A stretch of 64,000 nt of DNA from JBKPNX01 sp046732855 (GCA_046732855.1 JBKPNX010000046.1:1-64000), one strand, 5' to 3'. Positions 43,953 through 53,765 are shown, numbered from the stretch's first letter. Notes: generated by a model not told the origin, from the letters alone. A program made the numbers and translations.

Positions 43953-45476
43953 TCACTGGTCCCGCCAGTCGGCCCCCTGCTCGTACGCGTGCGCCGCGCG
44001 GTAGATGGTCTTCTCGGTGTAGTGGCGGCCGATCAGCATGACGCCCACGGGCAGGCCGTCCACCTTGCCGCAGGGCAGGCTCATCGCCGGATGGCCGGTG
44101 ACGTCGAACGGCGAGGTGTTCGGGATCATCTCGAGCGCCCGCGCCACGATCTCGCCGATCGGCGCGTCGTCCTCGGGGAGCCTGGTCGCCTTGACCGGCA
44201 GCGTCGGCATCAGCAGCAGGTCGTAGTCGGCGAGCACGCGATCGTAGGCGGCGCCGAGCTGGCGGGCGAGGTTCTGCGCCTTGGCGTAATAGTAGCCCTG
44301 ATAGTTGCGGATCATGTGATAGCCGAGCAGCATGGTGAGCTTCAGGGATTCCGACAGCTCGTCGGCGCGCTCGCGCCAGCCGGCATGGAAATCGAGCAGG
44401 CTGGTGACGTAGAGGCCCTTCCAGTTGAAGCCGTAGCCATTGCCCAGCATCATCTGCGCGGTCGCGCCCTCGGCCGCGACCGGCAGCCAGATCGCCTGGC
44501 CCATCCTGTGCAGCGGGACCCCGACCTCGTCGACCGTCGCGCCGAGACTGCGCAAGGCATCGGCGGCCTGGCGCACCTTGGCGTCGACCTCGGGCTCCGA
44601 GTTGGCGTGGCCGAAGCCTTCGGGCACGACCGCGATGCGCAGCCCGGCGGCGCCTTGGCCGAGCGCGGCGGTGTAGCGGTCCGCCTCGATACCGTGCTGG
44701 CGCGGGTCGAGGCCGTCCGGGCCGGCGAGCACCTCGAGCAGCAGCGCGTTGTCGGCGACCGTCGCGGTCATCGGCCCGGTATGATCGATGGTCAGCTCGA
44801 TCGGCATGATCCCGGTGTAGGGGACGAGGCCGTGGGTCGGCTTCATGCCGTAGATGCCGCAGAACGACGCGGGAATGCGGATCGAGCCGCCCTGATCGCC
44901 GCCGATTGCCATGTCGACCTCGCCAGCCGCGACCAGCGCCGCGCTGCCCGAAGACGAGCCGCCGGCGGAATGGCCGCGCCGGTGCGGGTTGTGCACCGGC
45001 CCGGACGCGCTGGTGTGGCTGCCGCCCGAGAAGCAGAAATACTCGCACACCGCCTTGCCGAGGATGGTGCCGCCGGCATCCAGGATGCGCGTGACGATGG
45101 TCGCGTCGACGTCCGGCACGTAGCCTTCGAGCGTCGAGGCGCCGTTCATCATCGGCACGCCGGCGATGCACACGTTGTCCTTGATCGCGATCGTCTTGCC
45201 CTTGAGCCTGCCATCCGGCGCGCCCGCAATGGTCGTTTTGACGTACCAGGCGCCGAGCGGGTTCTCGGCGTCGCTCGGTCGCTGGCCGGGCGTTCTCGGG
45301 TACTTGACCGGCGGCAACTCCTGCGCCATCCGGTCGACCGCGTTGTAGGCCTCGATGCTCGGGCCGATCAGCTCGCCGAACGCAGCGAGCTCCGCGTCGC
45401 TCATGTGAAACCCGAGATCAGCCGCGAGCCCCCTGAGCTGCGCCGGCGTCGGCGCCTGCACCGTGTCGTTGGTCAT
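43953..45476 (-). CDS. Amidase (amidase signature family)
   Basis: A 507-residue amidase. The Ser-cisSer-Lys triad region is visible: K99 in TIAIKDNV, the serine-rich GGSSSGSA at 172-179, and S198 in DQGGSIRIPASFCG. The start at 45476 follows GGGGGAGGGCAGG and gives the normal N-terminus; an upstream extension to 45584 has none. Enzymes of this family hydrolyse many amides (including gamma-lactam, formamide-like and aryl amides), so the substrate is open. Together with the MFS gene it may be a small uptake-and-hydrolysis unit. Confidence 0.93.
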   Translation of the reverse strand: MTNDTVQAPTPAQLRGLAADLGFHMSDAELAAFGELIGPSIEAYNAVDRMAQELPPVKYPRTPGQRPSDAENPLGAWYVKTTIAGAPDGRLKGKTIAIKDNVCIAGVPMMNGASTLEGYVPDVDATIVTRILDAGGTILGKAVCEYFCFSGGSHTSASGPVHNPHRRGHSAGGSSSGSAALVAAGEVDMAIGGDQGGSIRIPASFCGIYGMKPTHGLVPYTGIMPIELTIDHTGPMTATVADNALLLEVLAGPDGLDPRQHGIEADRYTAALGQGAAGLRIAVVPEGFGHANSEPEVDAKVRQAADALRSLGATVDEVGVPLHRMGQAIWLPVAAEGATAQMMLGNGYGFNWKGLYVTSLLDFHAGWRERADELSESLKLTMLLGYHMIRNYQGYYYAKAQNLARQLGAAYDRVLADYDLLLMPTLPVKATRLPEDDAPIGEIVARALEMIPNTSPFDVTGHPAMSLPCGKVDGLPVGVMLIGRHYTEKTIYRAAHAYEQGADWRDQ

Positions 45477-45817
45477 GGCCTGCCCTCCCCCGCAACAAGG
45501 CTGGCCCATAGGGTATCCGCCGCCGCAGGTGCTTGTGAACCCTCGAGATTGGGCGGGCAGAGACTGGCTCGGTCGCCCTCTCAATCCAGCCCTGCAACTC
45601 GGCCTTCGCTCAGGTCTGATCCCTTAGACCCACACCGCCTGAGATCGCGGCAGGTCTCTCTCCTCGGCCTAGGGCGGCATCTTGAACGCGGCGCCGGCGG
45701 GGATTGGCGAGCGTGGGTGACCGCCCTTTTGCCCGGTAGGAAGCAGATCACCTGCGGTCGCGCATTGAACGCATCAAAGTGCTTCCGAGCGATGAACTTT
45801 GCGGCTATGTCTCCGTC
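45477..45817. other. Divergent intergenic region between amidase and helicase genes
   Basis: 341 bases that must hold the promoters of two divergent genes. No convincing hexamer pair, repeat or small gene is visible. Confidence 0.4.
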
Positions 45818-47881
45818 ATGGAGGAACCCTCGCATCTGGCCGCGCTGAACCAGGCCCAGCGGGCGGCGGTGACGTTCGATGTCGCTGCGGACGGCCGCGC
45901 TGTGCCGGGTCGCGCGCTCCTGATCATCGCCGGGGCGGGCTCGGGCAAGACCAACACGCTGGCGCATCGCGTCGCGCATCTGATCCTTGCCGGCGCCGAT
46001 CCCCGGCGCATCCTGCTGCTCACTTTCAGCCGCCGTGCGGCCGAGGAGATGACCCGGCGGGTCGAGCGGATCTGCGCGCGGCACGGGGCCGGCATCGCCG
46101 GCGCGGCGACCTGGTCCGGCACGTTCCATGCGGTCGCGAGCCGGCTGCTGCGCCTCTACGCCGAGCCGATCGGCCTCGATCCCGCCTTTACGGTGCTCGA
46201 TCGCAGCGACGCCGCGGACCTGATGGACCTGGTGCGCGACGAGCAGGGCTTCAGCGAGAAGGCGCGGCGCTTTCCGAAGAAGGCGACCTGCCTCGCGATT
46301 TACTCCTACGCGGCGAACGCCCGGACCGAGCTCGAGCCGTTGCTCTTGCAGACGTTCCCTTGGTGCAGCGAGTGGGCCGCGGAGCTGCGGCAGCTGTTTC
46401 GCGCCTACGCGCTCGCCAAGCGCGCGCAGCGGGTGCTCGATTACGACGATCTCTTGCTGTACTGGGCGCACATGATGGCCCTTGCGCCGATCGCCGCGGA
46501 CGTCGGGGGCCGCTTCGACTTCGTTCTGGTCGACGAATACCAGGACACCAACGCGCTTCAGGCCGAGATCCTGCTGCGGCTCAAGCCGGACGGGCGCGGC
46601 CTCACCGTGGTCGGCGACGACGCCCAGGCGATCTACGGCTTTCGCGCCGCGACGGTGCGCAACATCCTCGACTTCCCCGGGCATTTCGCGCCGCCGGCCG
46701 CGGTGCTGCGGCTCGAGCAGAACTATCGCTCGACCCAGCCGATCCTGGACGCCGCCAATGCCGTCATGGCGCTGGCCCCTGAGGGCTTCACCAAAAGCCT
46801 GCGCTCGGTGCGGCGCGCGGCGCACCGGCCGTGCCTAGTTACGGTGCCGGGCGAGGACGAGCAGGTGGCTTACGTCGTGGGGCAGGTGCTCGATAACCGC
46901 GAGGCCGGGCTCGAGCTGCATGACCAGGCGGTGCTGCTCCGCACGGGGCATCACAGCGCCCGGCTCGAGCTGGAGCTGGCGCGGCGCAACATCCCGTTCG
47001 TCAAGTTCGGCGGGCTGAAGTTCGTCGAGACGGCCCACGTCAAGGATCTGCTCGCGTTCTTGCGCCTGGCCGAGAACCCGCGCGATCGCGTGGCGGCCTT
47101 CCGGGTCCTGCAGCTGCTGCCCGGCATCGGCCCCGGCACGGCGCGCCGGGCGCTCGCGCTGCTGGAGGCCGGCAATTTCGATTTCGCCGCGCTGCATGCC
47201 ATGCCGCCGCCGGCAGCGAGCGCCGCGCTGTGGCCGGCTCTGGTCGAGCTCCTGCGCACGCTCGCGGGATGCATGATCTGGGCCGGCCAGCTCGAACCGG
47301 TGCGCGCCTTTTACGATCCGTTGCTCGAGGAGCTGTACGAGCACGCACGCGCCCGACTCGCCGATCTCGACGAGCTCGCCCGGATCGCCGCAACCTATCC
47401 GTCGCGCGAGCGGTTCCTCACCGAGCTCACGCTCGATCCGCCCGCGGCGGCGGGCGACGAGGCGGGCGCGCCGCTGCGCGACGAGGATTATCTGATCCTC
47501 TCGACCATCCATTCGGCCAAGGGCCGGGAGTGGCGCGCGGTGTACGTGCTGAACGTGGTCGATGGCTGCATCCCGTCCGACATGGCGACCGGCTCGTCCG
47601 CCGAAGTCGAGGAGGAGCGCCGCGTGCTCTACGTCGCGATGACCCGCGCGCGCGACCAGCTGCATCTGATCCAGCCCCATCGCTTCGCGGTCGGCGGTCA
47701 GCCGGCGCTCGGCGACCGCTACGTGCACGCGCCGCGCAGCCGCTTCATTCCCGACCCGCTGCTCGGCCTGTTCGACCATCGTGTGCTCGGCTTCGCCGCT
47801 GCGGGGACGGGCAAGACGGCCCCTCGCGCGGAGCTGCCGAGGATCGACGTGGGCGCCTTGCTGGCCGACATGTGGCGCTGA
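45818..47881 (+). CDS. UvrD/Rep-family ATP-dependent DNA helicase
   Basis: A 687-residue superfamily-1A helicase. Q motif LNQAQRAAVTF, Walker A IIAGAGSGKTNTLAHRV, motif Ia LLLTFSRRAAEEMTRRV, Walker B FVLVDEYQDTNALQAEIL, motif III VVGDDAQAIYGFRAA, motif IV LEQNYRSTQPIL, motif V STIHSAKGREWRAVYVLNVVDG and motif VI VLYVAMTRARDQL. The architecture is complete. It unwinds DNA 3'-5' in repair or replication restart; exact role unclear. ATG at 45818 is used; GTG at 45779 is in frame. Confidence 0.93.
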   Translation: MEEPSHLAALNQAQRAAVTFDVAADGRAVPGRALLIIAGAGSGKTNTLAHRVAHLILAGADPRRILLLTFSRRAAEEMTRRVERICARHGAGIAGAATWSGTFHAVASRLLRLYAEPIGLDPAFTVLDRSDAADLMDLVRDEQGFSEKARRFPKKATCLAIYSYAANARTELEPLLLQTFPWCSEWAAELRQLFRAYALAKRAQRVLDYDDLLLYWAHMMALAPIAADVGGRFDFVLVDEYQDTNALQAEILLRLKPDGRGLTVVGDDAQAIYGFRAATVRNILDFPGHFAPPAAVLRLEQNYRSTQPILDAANAVMALAPEGFTKSLRSVRRAAHRPCLVTVPGEDEQVAYVVGQVLDNREAGLELHDQAVLLRTGHHSARLELELARRNIPFVKFGGLKFVETAHVKDLLAFLRLAENPRDRVAAFRVLQLLPGIGPGTARRALALLEAGNFDFAALHAMPPPAASAALWPALVELLRTLAGCMIWAGQLEPVRAFYDPLLEELYEHARARLADLDELARIAATYPSRERFLTELTLDPPAAAGDEAGAPLRDEDYLILSTIHSAKGREWRAVYVLNVVDGCIPSDMATGSSAEVEEERRVLYVAMTRARDQLHLIQPHRFAVGGQPALGDRYVHAPRSRFIPDPLLGLFDHRVLGFAAAGTGKTAPRAELPRIDVGALLADMWR

Positions 47882-48097
47882 GCGGGCGCCTCGCCCGGCC
47901 GGTCCGACAGCGCGAGCGCACGTCCGCCGCTGGCGGTGGGAGCCGTGTCGCTGAAGGGCGTCTGCCCGTGGCCTCTCTCGCTCTCCGGGGGCAGGGCGCA
48001 CGCACGCAGAGGCGGCACGAAAACGACCTGACAGCACTGCCGAACTGGCGTTAAATGGCGATCCAGGGGGGCGAACCGACGCTAGGGCGATCGGGCC

Positions 48098-48469
48098 ATG
48101 GCCAAGCGCGTGCTGGTGGTCGACGACGAGCCGAACATTGTCATGTCTTTGCGTTTTCTGATGGAACGCGAGGGATTTCAGGTCGAGGTGGCCTCGACCG
48201 GCCAGGATGCGGTCGGCGCGCTCGCTGGCCCGCCCGCCGATCTCGTGCTGCTCGACGTGATGATGCCGGGGCTGGATGGTTTCGAGGTGTGCCAGCGCAT
48301 CCGCGCGGCGCCGGCATGGCGGGCCGCCAAGATCGTGATGCTGACCGCCAAGGGGCGTGACGTGGAGCGGGACAGGGGCATGGCGCTCGGCGCCGATGCC
48401 TACGTCACCAAGCCGTTCTCGACGCGCGATCTGGTGGTCAAGATCAAGCAGATGCTCGGCTGCAGCTGA
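48098..48469 (+). CDS. CheY-like response regulator receiver protein
   Basis: A 123-residue single receiver domain. Acidic pocket D9/D10 in LVVDDEPN, phospho-acceptor D53 in LVLLDVMMPGLDGFE, conserved Thr in MLTAKG and Lys in YVTKPFS. No output domain is attached. It lies upstream of the symporter-histidine kinase gene on the same strand and may be its partner or a phosphate shuttle. Confidence 0.95.
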   Translation: MAKRVLVVDDEPNIVMSLRFLMEREGFQVEVASTGQDAVGALAGPPADLVLLDVMMPGLDGFEVCQRIRAAPAWRAAKIVMLTAKGRDVERDRGMALGADAYVTKPFSTRDLVVKIKQMLGCS

Positions 48470-48485
48470 GGCAGGCGCTGACGCC

Positions 48486-48623
48486 ATGGGGGAAGGCGTT
48501 CGTCTGCGGCTGCCGATCGGCCCGGACGGCGCGGGTTTCCCGGCCATCCGCGAGCGGATCGACCGGCGCGCGCGCCACGGCGACCTGCCGGCGTCGCCCT
48601 TCCCGGCCAGGGAGGAAGCCTGA
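48486..48623 (+). CDS. Small hypothetical ORF between response regulator and kinase genes
   Basis: 45 codons, ATG to TGA, with a charged, arginine-rich composition (FPAIRERIDRRARHGDLP). It lies 16 bases after the response-regulator gene and 3 bases before the next small gene, consistent with an operon. No family and no strong ribosome site, so it may be a leader or chance frame. Confidence 0.35.
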   Translation: MGEGVRLRLPIGPDGAGFPAIRERIDRRARHGDLPASPFPAREEA

Positions 48624-48626
48624 ATC

Positions 48627-48827
48627 ATGCGCGATCAGGAGCGCGGCAAGCGCCTGATCGCGATGTTCCTGCTCGGCCTGGCGCTGCTCAACTTTCCCGT
48701 GCTGGCGGTGGTCGAGGCGGGGCCGCGCTGGTTCGGCCTGCCGCCGCTCTTTTTCTACCTGTTCGGCGTCTGGGCCGGGCTGATCGTCCTGCTCGCGCTG
48801 ATCGTCGAGCGCGGCACCATGCGCTGA
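48627..48827 (+). CDS. Small two-helix membrane protein accompanying the symporter-kinase
   Basis: A 66-residue protein with two hydrophobic segments, FLLGLALLNFPVLAVV and FFYLFGVWAGLIVLLALIV. Small two-helix proteins of this type are commonly encoded just before sodium:solute symporters and symporter-kinase fusions and are presumed accessory subunits. It starts 3 bases after the preceding small frame and ends 12 bases before the kinase gene. Confidence 0.8.
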   Translation: MRDQERGKRLIAMFLLGLALLNFPVLAVVEAGPRWFGLPPLFFYLFGVWAGLIVLLALIVERGTMR

Positions 48828-48839
48828 CCCCGGCGCGGC

Positions 48840-51554
48840 ATGCTCAGCAGCTGGGTCCTGCTCCTGATCTCGAGCGCGTATCTCGGCGTGCTGTTCGCCG
48901 TGGCGTACTTCGGCGACCGCCGCGCCGAGCAGGGCCGCAGCATCATCAACAGCCCTTACGTCTACACCTTGAGCATCGCGGTCTACTGCACCGCGTGGAC
49001 CTTCTACGGCAGCGTCGGCCGCGCCGCCGCCGCCGGCATCGGCTTCCTGCCGATCTATCTCGGGCCTACGCTCATGGCTTGCGTCTGGTGGTTCGTGCTG
49101 CGCCGCATGCTGCGCATCACCAAGGCGTACGGCATCACCTCGATCGCGGACTTCATCGCCTCGCGCTTCGGCAAGAGCGCGCTGCTCGGCGGCCTGGTCA
49201 CCCTGATCGCGGTGATCGGCATCATGCCGTACATCTCGCTCCAGCTGAAAGCCGTCTCGACGAGCGTCTCGGTGATCCTCGACTACCCGGCGACCGCCCC
49301 GTTCTGGCGCGATCTCGGCCTCTACGTCACCCTGCTCATGGCCGCGTTCAGCATCCTGTTCGGGACCCGGCACATCGACGCGACCGAGCACCACCAGGGC
49401 ATGGTCGCGGCGATCGCGCTCGAATCCCTAGTCAAGCTGCTCGCCTTCGTCACCGTCGGCGCATTCGTGACCTACGGCATGTTCGACGGCTTCGGCGACG
49501 TCTTCAGGCGCGCCGGCGAGGCCGGGTTCGGCCACCTCCTGACCTTCGCGGGCGCCGGGCTGACCTACGCCGACTGGTTGGCGCTCACCTGCCTGTCCGG
49601 GCTCGCGATCCTGTTCCTGCCGCGCCAGTTCCAGGTGGCGGTGATCGAGAACGTCAACGAGGAGCACCTGACCAAGGCGATCTGGCTGCTGCCGCTCTAT
49701 CTGCTGGCGATCAACCTGTTCGTCCTGCCGGTCGCGCTCGGCGGGCTCGTGCGCTTCTCCGGCGCGGCCAACGGCGACACGCTGGTGCTCACGCTGCCGA
49801 TGGCGCAAGGCTGGCAGCTGCTCACCCTGTTCGCCTATTTGGGCGGTCTGTCGGCGGCGACCGCCATGGTGATCGTCGAGTCGATCGCGCTCAGCACCAT
49901 GCTGTGCAACGACCTGATCATGCCGGTGCTGCTGCGGATGCGCTGGCTGCGCCTGAACGAGCGCCCGGACCTGAGCGGCCTGCTGCTGGCGATCCGCCGC
50001 GGCAGCATCCTCGCCACCCTGCTGCTCGGCTACCTGTACTTCAAGGTGATCGGCGAATGGTATGCGCTGGTCACCACGGGTCTCGTGTCGTTCTGCGCGG
50101 CCGCGCAGTTCGCGCCGCCGATCCTGTTCGGGATCTACTGGAAGGGCGCCAGTCTGCGCGGCGCGCTGGTCGGGCTGAGCGCCGGCTTTCTGGTCTGGCT
50201 GTACACGCTGCTGCTGCCGGCGCTCGCGCTCTCCGGCTGGCTCGACCCGACCTTTGTTAGCGACGGCCTGCTCGGCAGCGAGCTGCTCAGGCCCTATGCG
50301 CTGTTCGGCCTCGAGGGGCTCGATCCGATCAGCCATGCCCTGCTGTGGAGCCTGACTGCGAACATCGCCGGCCTGCTCGGCTGCTCGCTGGTCGGCCGGC
50401 AGGGCAGCTTCGAGCGCGTCCAGGCGTCGCTGTTCGTCGAGGTCGACCGCCTGGGCGGCGGGCCGCACCTGTGGCGCGGCAGCGCCGCGGTTGCCGACCT
50501 GCGCGCTCTGCTCGCCCGCTACGTCGGCGCCGAGCGCGCCGAGCAGGCGCTCGCCGGCCATGCCCGGATGCGCGGCCGCGCGCTCGCCGGCGATGACCAG
50601 GCGGACTCCGATCTGGTCAACTTCGCCGAGCGCCTGCTCGCCGGGGCGATTGGCGCGGCCTCCGCCCGGGTCATGATCTCGACCGTGGTCAAGGGCGCCG
50701 ACTTCAGCCCCGACGAGGTTCTGACGATTCTCGAGGAGGCGTCCCAGGTGATCGAATACAGCCGCGAGCTGGAGCGCAAGTCTCGGGCGCTCGAGGTCGC
50801 GACGGACGAGCTGAAGCGCGCCAACCAGCGCCTGACCGAGCTCGACCGCCTGAAGGACGAATTCATCACCACGGTCAGCCATGAGCTGCGCACGCCGCTC
50901 ACCTCGATCCGCTCGTTCTCCGAGATCCTGCTCGACAGCCCGGACCTCGGGCTCGCCGAGCGCAACCAGTTCCTGGCGATCGTGGTCAAGGAATCCGAAC
51001 GCCTGACCCGGCTGATCAACGACATCCTCGATCTGTCGCGGATCCAGACCGGGCGCATGGAGTGGCGCCTTTCGACCTGCGATCCGACGGGCATCCTCGA
51101 CGACGCGCTCGCCGCGACGAGCGGCCTGTTCAAGGAGAAGGGGATCACGTTGCAGCCCCAGTTCGCGAGCGATCTGCCGCGGATCACCGTCGATCGCGAC
51201 CGCCTGATGCAGGTGGTGATCAATCTGCTCTCCAATGCCGCCAAGTTCGCCCGGCCGGACGGCGGCCGGGTCACCGTGCGCATGGCCCGTGACCAGCGTG
51301 GGCTCGCGGTCAGCGTCGAGGACGACGGCCCCGGCATTCCGCCCGAGCAGGCCGAAGCGGTGTTCGATCGATTCCATCAGCTGCGCGACGACGATACGAC
51401 CGGCAAGCCCAAGGGCTGGGGTCTGGGCCTTGCCATCTGCCGGCAGATCGTCGAGCACTTCGGCGGCCGCATCTGGGTCGAGCCGGCCGAGCCCACGGGC
51501 GCCGTGTTCCGGTTCACGCTGCCCGGCGCGCTCGCTCCCGCGGGCGAGGATTGA
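48840..51554 (+). CDS. Sodium:solute symporter-histidine kinase fusion (CrbS/CbrA-like)
   Basis: A 904-residue hybrid. Residues about 1-520 are an SLC5-type symporter with about 13 helices (YCTAWTFYGSVGRAAAAGIG, FLPIYLGPT, FLPRQFQVAVIENVNEEH). A linker of about 100 residues resembles the STAC-type connector of this class. HisKA follows with H681 in TTVSHELRTPLTSIRSF, then the HATPase with N box (VINLLSNAAKFARP), G1 (VEDDGPGIPPEQA) and G2 (KGWGLGLAICRQIVEHFGG). Relatives (CbrA, CrbS) couple uptake or sensing of histidine or acetate to gene control. The nearby single receiver protein may be its target. Confidence 0.94.
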   Translation: MLSSWVLLLISSAYLGVLFAVAYFGDRRAEQGRSIINSPYVYTLSIAVYCTAWTFYGSVGRAAAAGIGFLPIYLGPTLMACVWWFVLRRMLRITKAYGITSIADFIASRFGKSALLGGLVTLIAVIGIMPYISLQLKAVSTSVSVILDYPATAPFWRDLGLYVTLLMAAFSILFGTRHIDATEHHQGMVAAIALESLVKLLAFVTVGAFVTYGMFDGFGDVFRRAGEAGFGHLLTFAGAGLTYADWLALTCLSGLAILFLPRQFQVAVIENVNEEHLTKAIWLLPLYLLAINLFVLPVALGGLVRFSGAANGDTLVLTLPMAQGWQLLTLFAYLGGLSAATAMVIVESIALSTMLCNDLIMPVLLRMRWLRLNERPDLSGLLLAIRRGSILATLLLGYLYFKVIGEWYALVTTGLVSFCAAAQFAPPILFGIYWKGASLRGALVGLSAGFLVWLYTLLLPALALSGWLDPTFVSDGLLGSELLRPYALFGLEGLDPISHALLWSLTANIAGLLGCSLVGRQGSFERVQASLFVEVDRLGGGPHLWRGSAAVADLRALLARYVGAERAEQALAGHARMRGRALAGDDQADSDLVNFAERLLAGAIGAASARVMISTVVKGADFSPDEVLTILEEASQVIEYSRELERKSRALEVATDELKRANQRLTELDRLKDEFITTVSHELRTPLTSIRSFSEILLDSPDLGLAERNQFLAIVVKESERLTRLINDILDLSRIQTGRMEWRLSTCDPTGILDDALAATSGLFKEKGITLQPQFASDLPRITVDRDRLMQVVINLLSNAAKFARPDGGRVTVRMARDQRGLAVSVEDDGPGIPPEQAEAVFDRFHQLRDDDTTGKPKGWGLGLAICRQIVEHFGGRIWVEPAEPTGAVFRFTLPGALAPAGED

Positions 51555-51689
51555 TGAGGCGCCGCGCTGTTCTGGAACCGGCGTCGCGCCGCCGTCGGTT
51601 TGCTCCGCCGCCCCTGGGGCGGCCGCGACCCTGCCGCCGTTTCCCGCACGCCCGCTACCGGACGGCGGGTCAGCCCGGTGCGAGCCGGC

Positions 51690-52346
51690 TCACGCCTCCT
51701 GCCGCGTCTGGCTGATCCGCTGGCGCAGCTCGACCAGCAGCCCGTCGAAGCCCTGCCGTTCGATCACCGAGGCGAACTCCGAGCGCAGGGTGACGATCAG
51801 GCTCACCCCCTCGACGATCAGGTCGATCGTCACCGGCGCGCCGCCGTCCCGCTCGCGCAGACGCCAGTCCACCTGCAGCGGCGGCTCGCCGTTGCTCAGG
51901 ATGCGGCTGGTCACCAGGGCATCCTGCTCACTCACCACCCTCGCGCCGGTCACCTCAAAGCTCTGGCCCCGGTAGAGGTGCAGCTTGGCCGCGAGGTTCG
52001 CCAGGGCATACTCGCGAAACAGCGCGAGATACTCCTGGCGCTGGGCCTCGTCCACGGTGCGCCAGTGGCGGCCGAGGATCAGGCGCGCCACCAGATTGAG
52101 ATCGATCGGCCCGTCGAGCAGCTTGACCAGAGCGTCGAACTTCTGACGGTCGGTCATCGCCTGATCGCTCAGAATCGCCAGCACCTTGGCACTGACCTGC
52201 TCGATCAGCGCGCGCGCATCTTGCACGCTCGGCGCGGCGCGGCTGACCTGCCAGCCGATCGGGAGCAGCCCGGCGGCAATCAAGGCGAGCAGCAGGCGGC
52301 GACGATCGAACCATCCTGGCCGCGCGGGTGGCGTCCAATTCCTCAT
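51690..52346 (-). CDS. mlaC: MlaC-like phospholipid-binding periplasmic protein
   Basis: A 218-residue Ttg2D/MlaC family protein that ferries phospholipids between outer and inner membrane. The hydrophobic signal (RRRLLLALIAAGLLP) is followed by ARALIEQVSAKVLAILSD, NLVARLILGRHWRTVDEAQRQEYLALFREYALANLA, and strands VDWRLRERDGGAPVTIDLIVEGVSLIV. It is 15 bases after mlaA on the same strand, so the two form an operon. Confidence 0.92.
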   Translation of the reverse strand: MRNWTPPARPGWFDRRRLLLALIAAGLLPIGWQVSRAAPSVQDARALIEQVSAKVLAILSDQAMTDRQKFDALVKLLDGPIDLNLVARLILGRHWRTVDEAQRQEYLALFREYALANLAAKLHLYRGQSFEVTGARVVSEQDALVTSRILSNGEPPLQVDWRLRERDGGAPVTIDLIVEGVSLIVTLRSEFASVIERQGFDGLLVELRQRISQTRQEA

Positions 52347-52361
52347 GCGCTTACTCCCGGA

Positions 52362-53144
52362 TCACTCGAGGGGAGCCTGGACGGGAGCGTCGGGGTCTTC
52401 GTAGAGGTTCTCGTTGTAGATGTCATCGCTTTCTACTGCTGCGCCGTTGCGGATCTGATTGGCGCGATACTGTAAGTAGAACGTGCGCACCGCAGCGTAG
52501 AGGTCGATGCTGCTGCGTTTCAGCTCGTCGTACTCGTCCAGCGTCTGCTCCCGGAAGGTCAACGTCTGCGCGCCGGTGCGCGCCAGACCGAACTCGGTCG
52601 GGTCGAGGAAGATGCCGACGCCCGCGGCGCCCAGAACAGTCAAAGGATCGAACGCGAGATCGACCACCCGGCCGACCGCGTCGCGGCCCGTGGAAGGGCC
52701 GAGCAGCGGCAGCACCAGGTAGGGCCCTGGGCCGCTGCCATAGACAGCGAGCGTCTGCCCGAAGTCCTCGGAATGGCGGGGCGGCATGCCGAGCTTGCCG
52801 CCGACGTCGATCAGCCCGCCCAGGCCCAGGATGGTGTTCATCATGAATCGGCCAAGCGTCAGTTCGGCGCGCTGGAAGTCGCCCTGGAGCAGGTCGTTGG
52901 CGAGGACCACGGGCGTGCTCAGATTGGCGAGGAAATTGCTCACTCCCGTACGGAAGAACTGCGGCGTGGCCGTGCGATACATGCGCGCCGCTGGCTCCAG
53001 CAGCAGGCCATCGAGCACCGTGTTGACCTTAAAGATGCCCCGGTTGAGCGGCTCCAGAGGGTCGTGCACGTCGTCCTGGGCAACGGCGGGGACGGCCAGT
53101 AGCATGGCCGCGACGAGCGCGCCTCCGAGCCCTCTCAACAGCAC
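52362..53144 (-). CDS. mlaA: MlaA (VacJ) outer-membrane phospholipid-removal protein
   Basis: A 260-residue MlaA/VacJ protein. Core pattern: VHDPLEPLNRGIFKVNTVLDGLLLEPAA, NFLANLSTPVVLANDLLQGDF, RFMMNTILGLGGLIDVGGKLG and the DFGQTLAVYGSGPGPYLVLPLLGPST box. GTG at 53144 gives a signal peptide ending AVAQ; no lipobox Cys is present, unlike many MlaA lipoproteins. The open frame extends far upstream as a shadow. Paired with mlaC; no mlaFED genes here. Confidence 0.93.
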   Translation of the reverse strand: MLLRGLGGALVAAMLLAVPAVAQDDVHDPLEPLNRGIFKVNTVLDGLLLEPAARMYRTATPQFFRTGVSNFLANLSTPVVLANDLLQGDFQRAELTLGRFMMNTILGLGGLIDVGGKLGMPPRHSEDFGQTLAVYGSGPGPYLVLPLLGPSTGRDAVGRVVDLAFDPLTVLGAAGVGIFLDPTEFGLARTGAQTLTFREQTLDEYDELKRSSIDLYAAVRTFYLQYRANQIRNGAAVESDDIYNENLYEDPDAPVQAPLE

Positions 53145-53474
53145 GGCCGTCCCCCGGCCCTCCTGGCCTCGGCGCGCGACGATCTCGACAAACCGGTCTC
53201 CTGCCCCACCTCGCTGCGCGCCCTGCCCGCGCAAGCGCCGGGCGGCATGATATTGCGCGGCGGTCCGGCTGCAACCCCCAGTGCTCGGGCCCGAGCGCGA
53301 GCTCATCCAAAGCCGCTCGGCCGATCGCGATCCCGCACCGAGACCGTCCCCAAGCTTACCAGGATATGGCGTTGCCCTCGGTTTCGGCGTTGCCGCCACG
53401 ACATCACATCGCGATTGTGAACAAACCGTAAACGGGCGCGGGCCGCAAGGTTGGCGGCTTCCCGGGAGCAAGGC
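53145..53474. other. Gene-free interval before the small hypothetical gene
   Basis: 330 bases. An A+T-richer patch at about 53405-53435 should carry the promoter of the plus-strand gene at 53475, and the mlaA promoter should be near 53150-53250. No hairpin or repeat stands out. Confidence 0.4.
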
Positions 53475-53735
53475 ATGGCCGACATCCGCGTGATCACCCT
53501 GGACTGTCTGCTCCACCGGCTCGAGAACGTGCTCGGCCCGAACAGCCTGCTCTACCATCGGTTCGTCCAGGGCTTGCGCCAGGAAGACGAAGGCTGCCTG
53601 ACCGACGCCATGGTCAGCCTTCGGTTGTACCCCGACGAGATTCGCCGCCGGGTCGAAGACACCGTGATGAGTTGGCTCTTCGGTGCGCGCGGCGATGCGA
53701 TCGCCACCCCCCTGCGGATTTCCCCCCGCGGATAG
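53475..53735 (+). CDS. Small hypothetical protein
   Basis: An 86-residue cytoplasmic protein of no recognised family (DIRVITLDCLLHRLENVLGP, then DAMVSLRLYPDEIRRRVEDTVMSWLF). It has a helical, mixed-charge composition typical of a real protein, and GGAG precedes the ATG. It is a single-gene unit: a strong terminator follows 30 bases after its stop. Confidence 0.6.
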   Translation: MADIRVITLDCLLHRLENVLGPNSLLYHRFVQGLRQEDEGCLTDAMVSLRLYPDEIRRRVEDTVMSWLFGARGDAIATPLRISPRG

Positions 53736-53765
53736 GCGATCGAACCACTCCCCCCACCTCACTTG

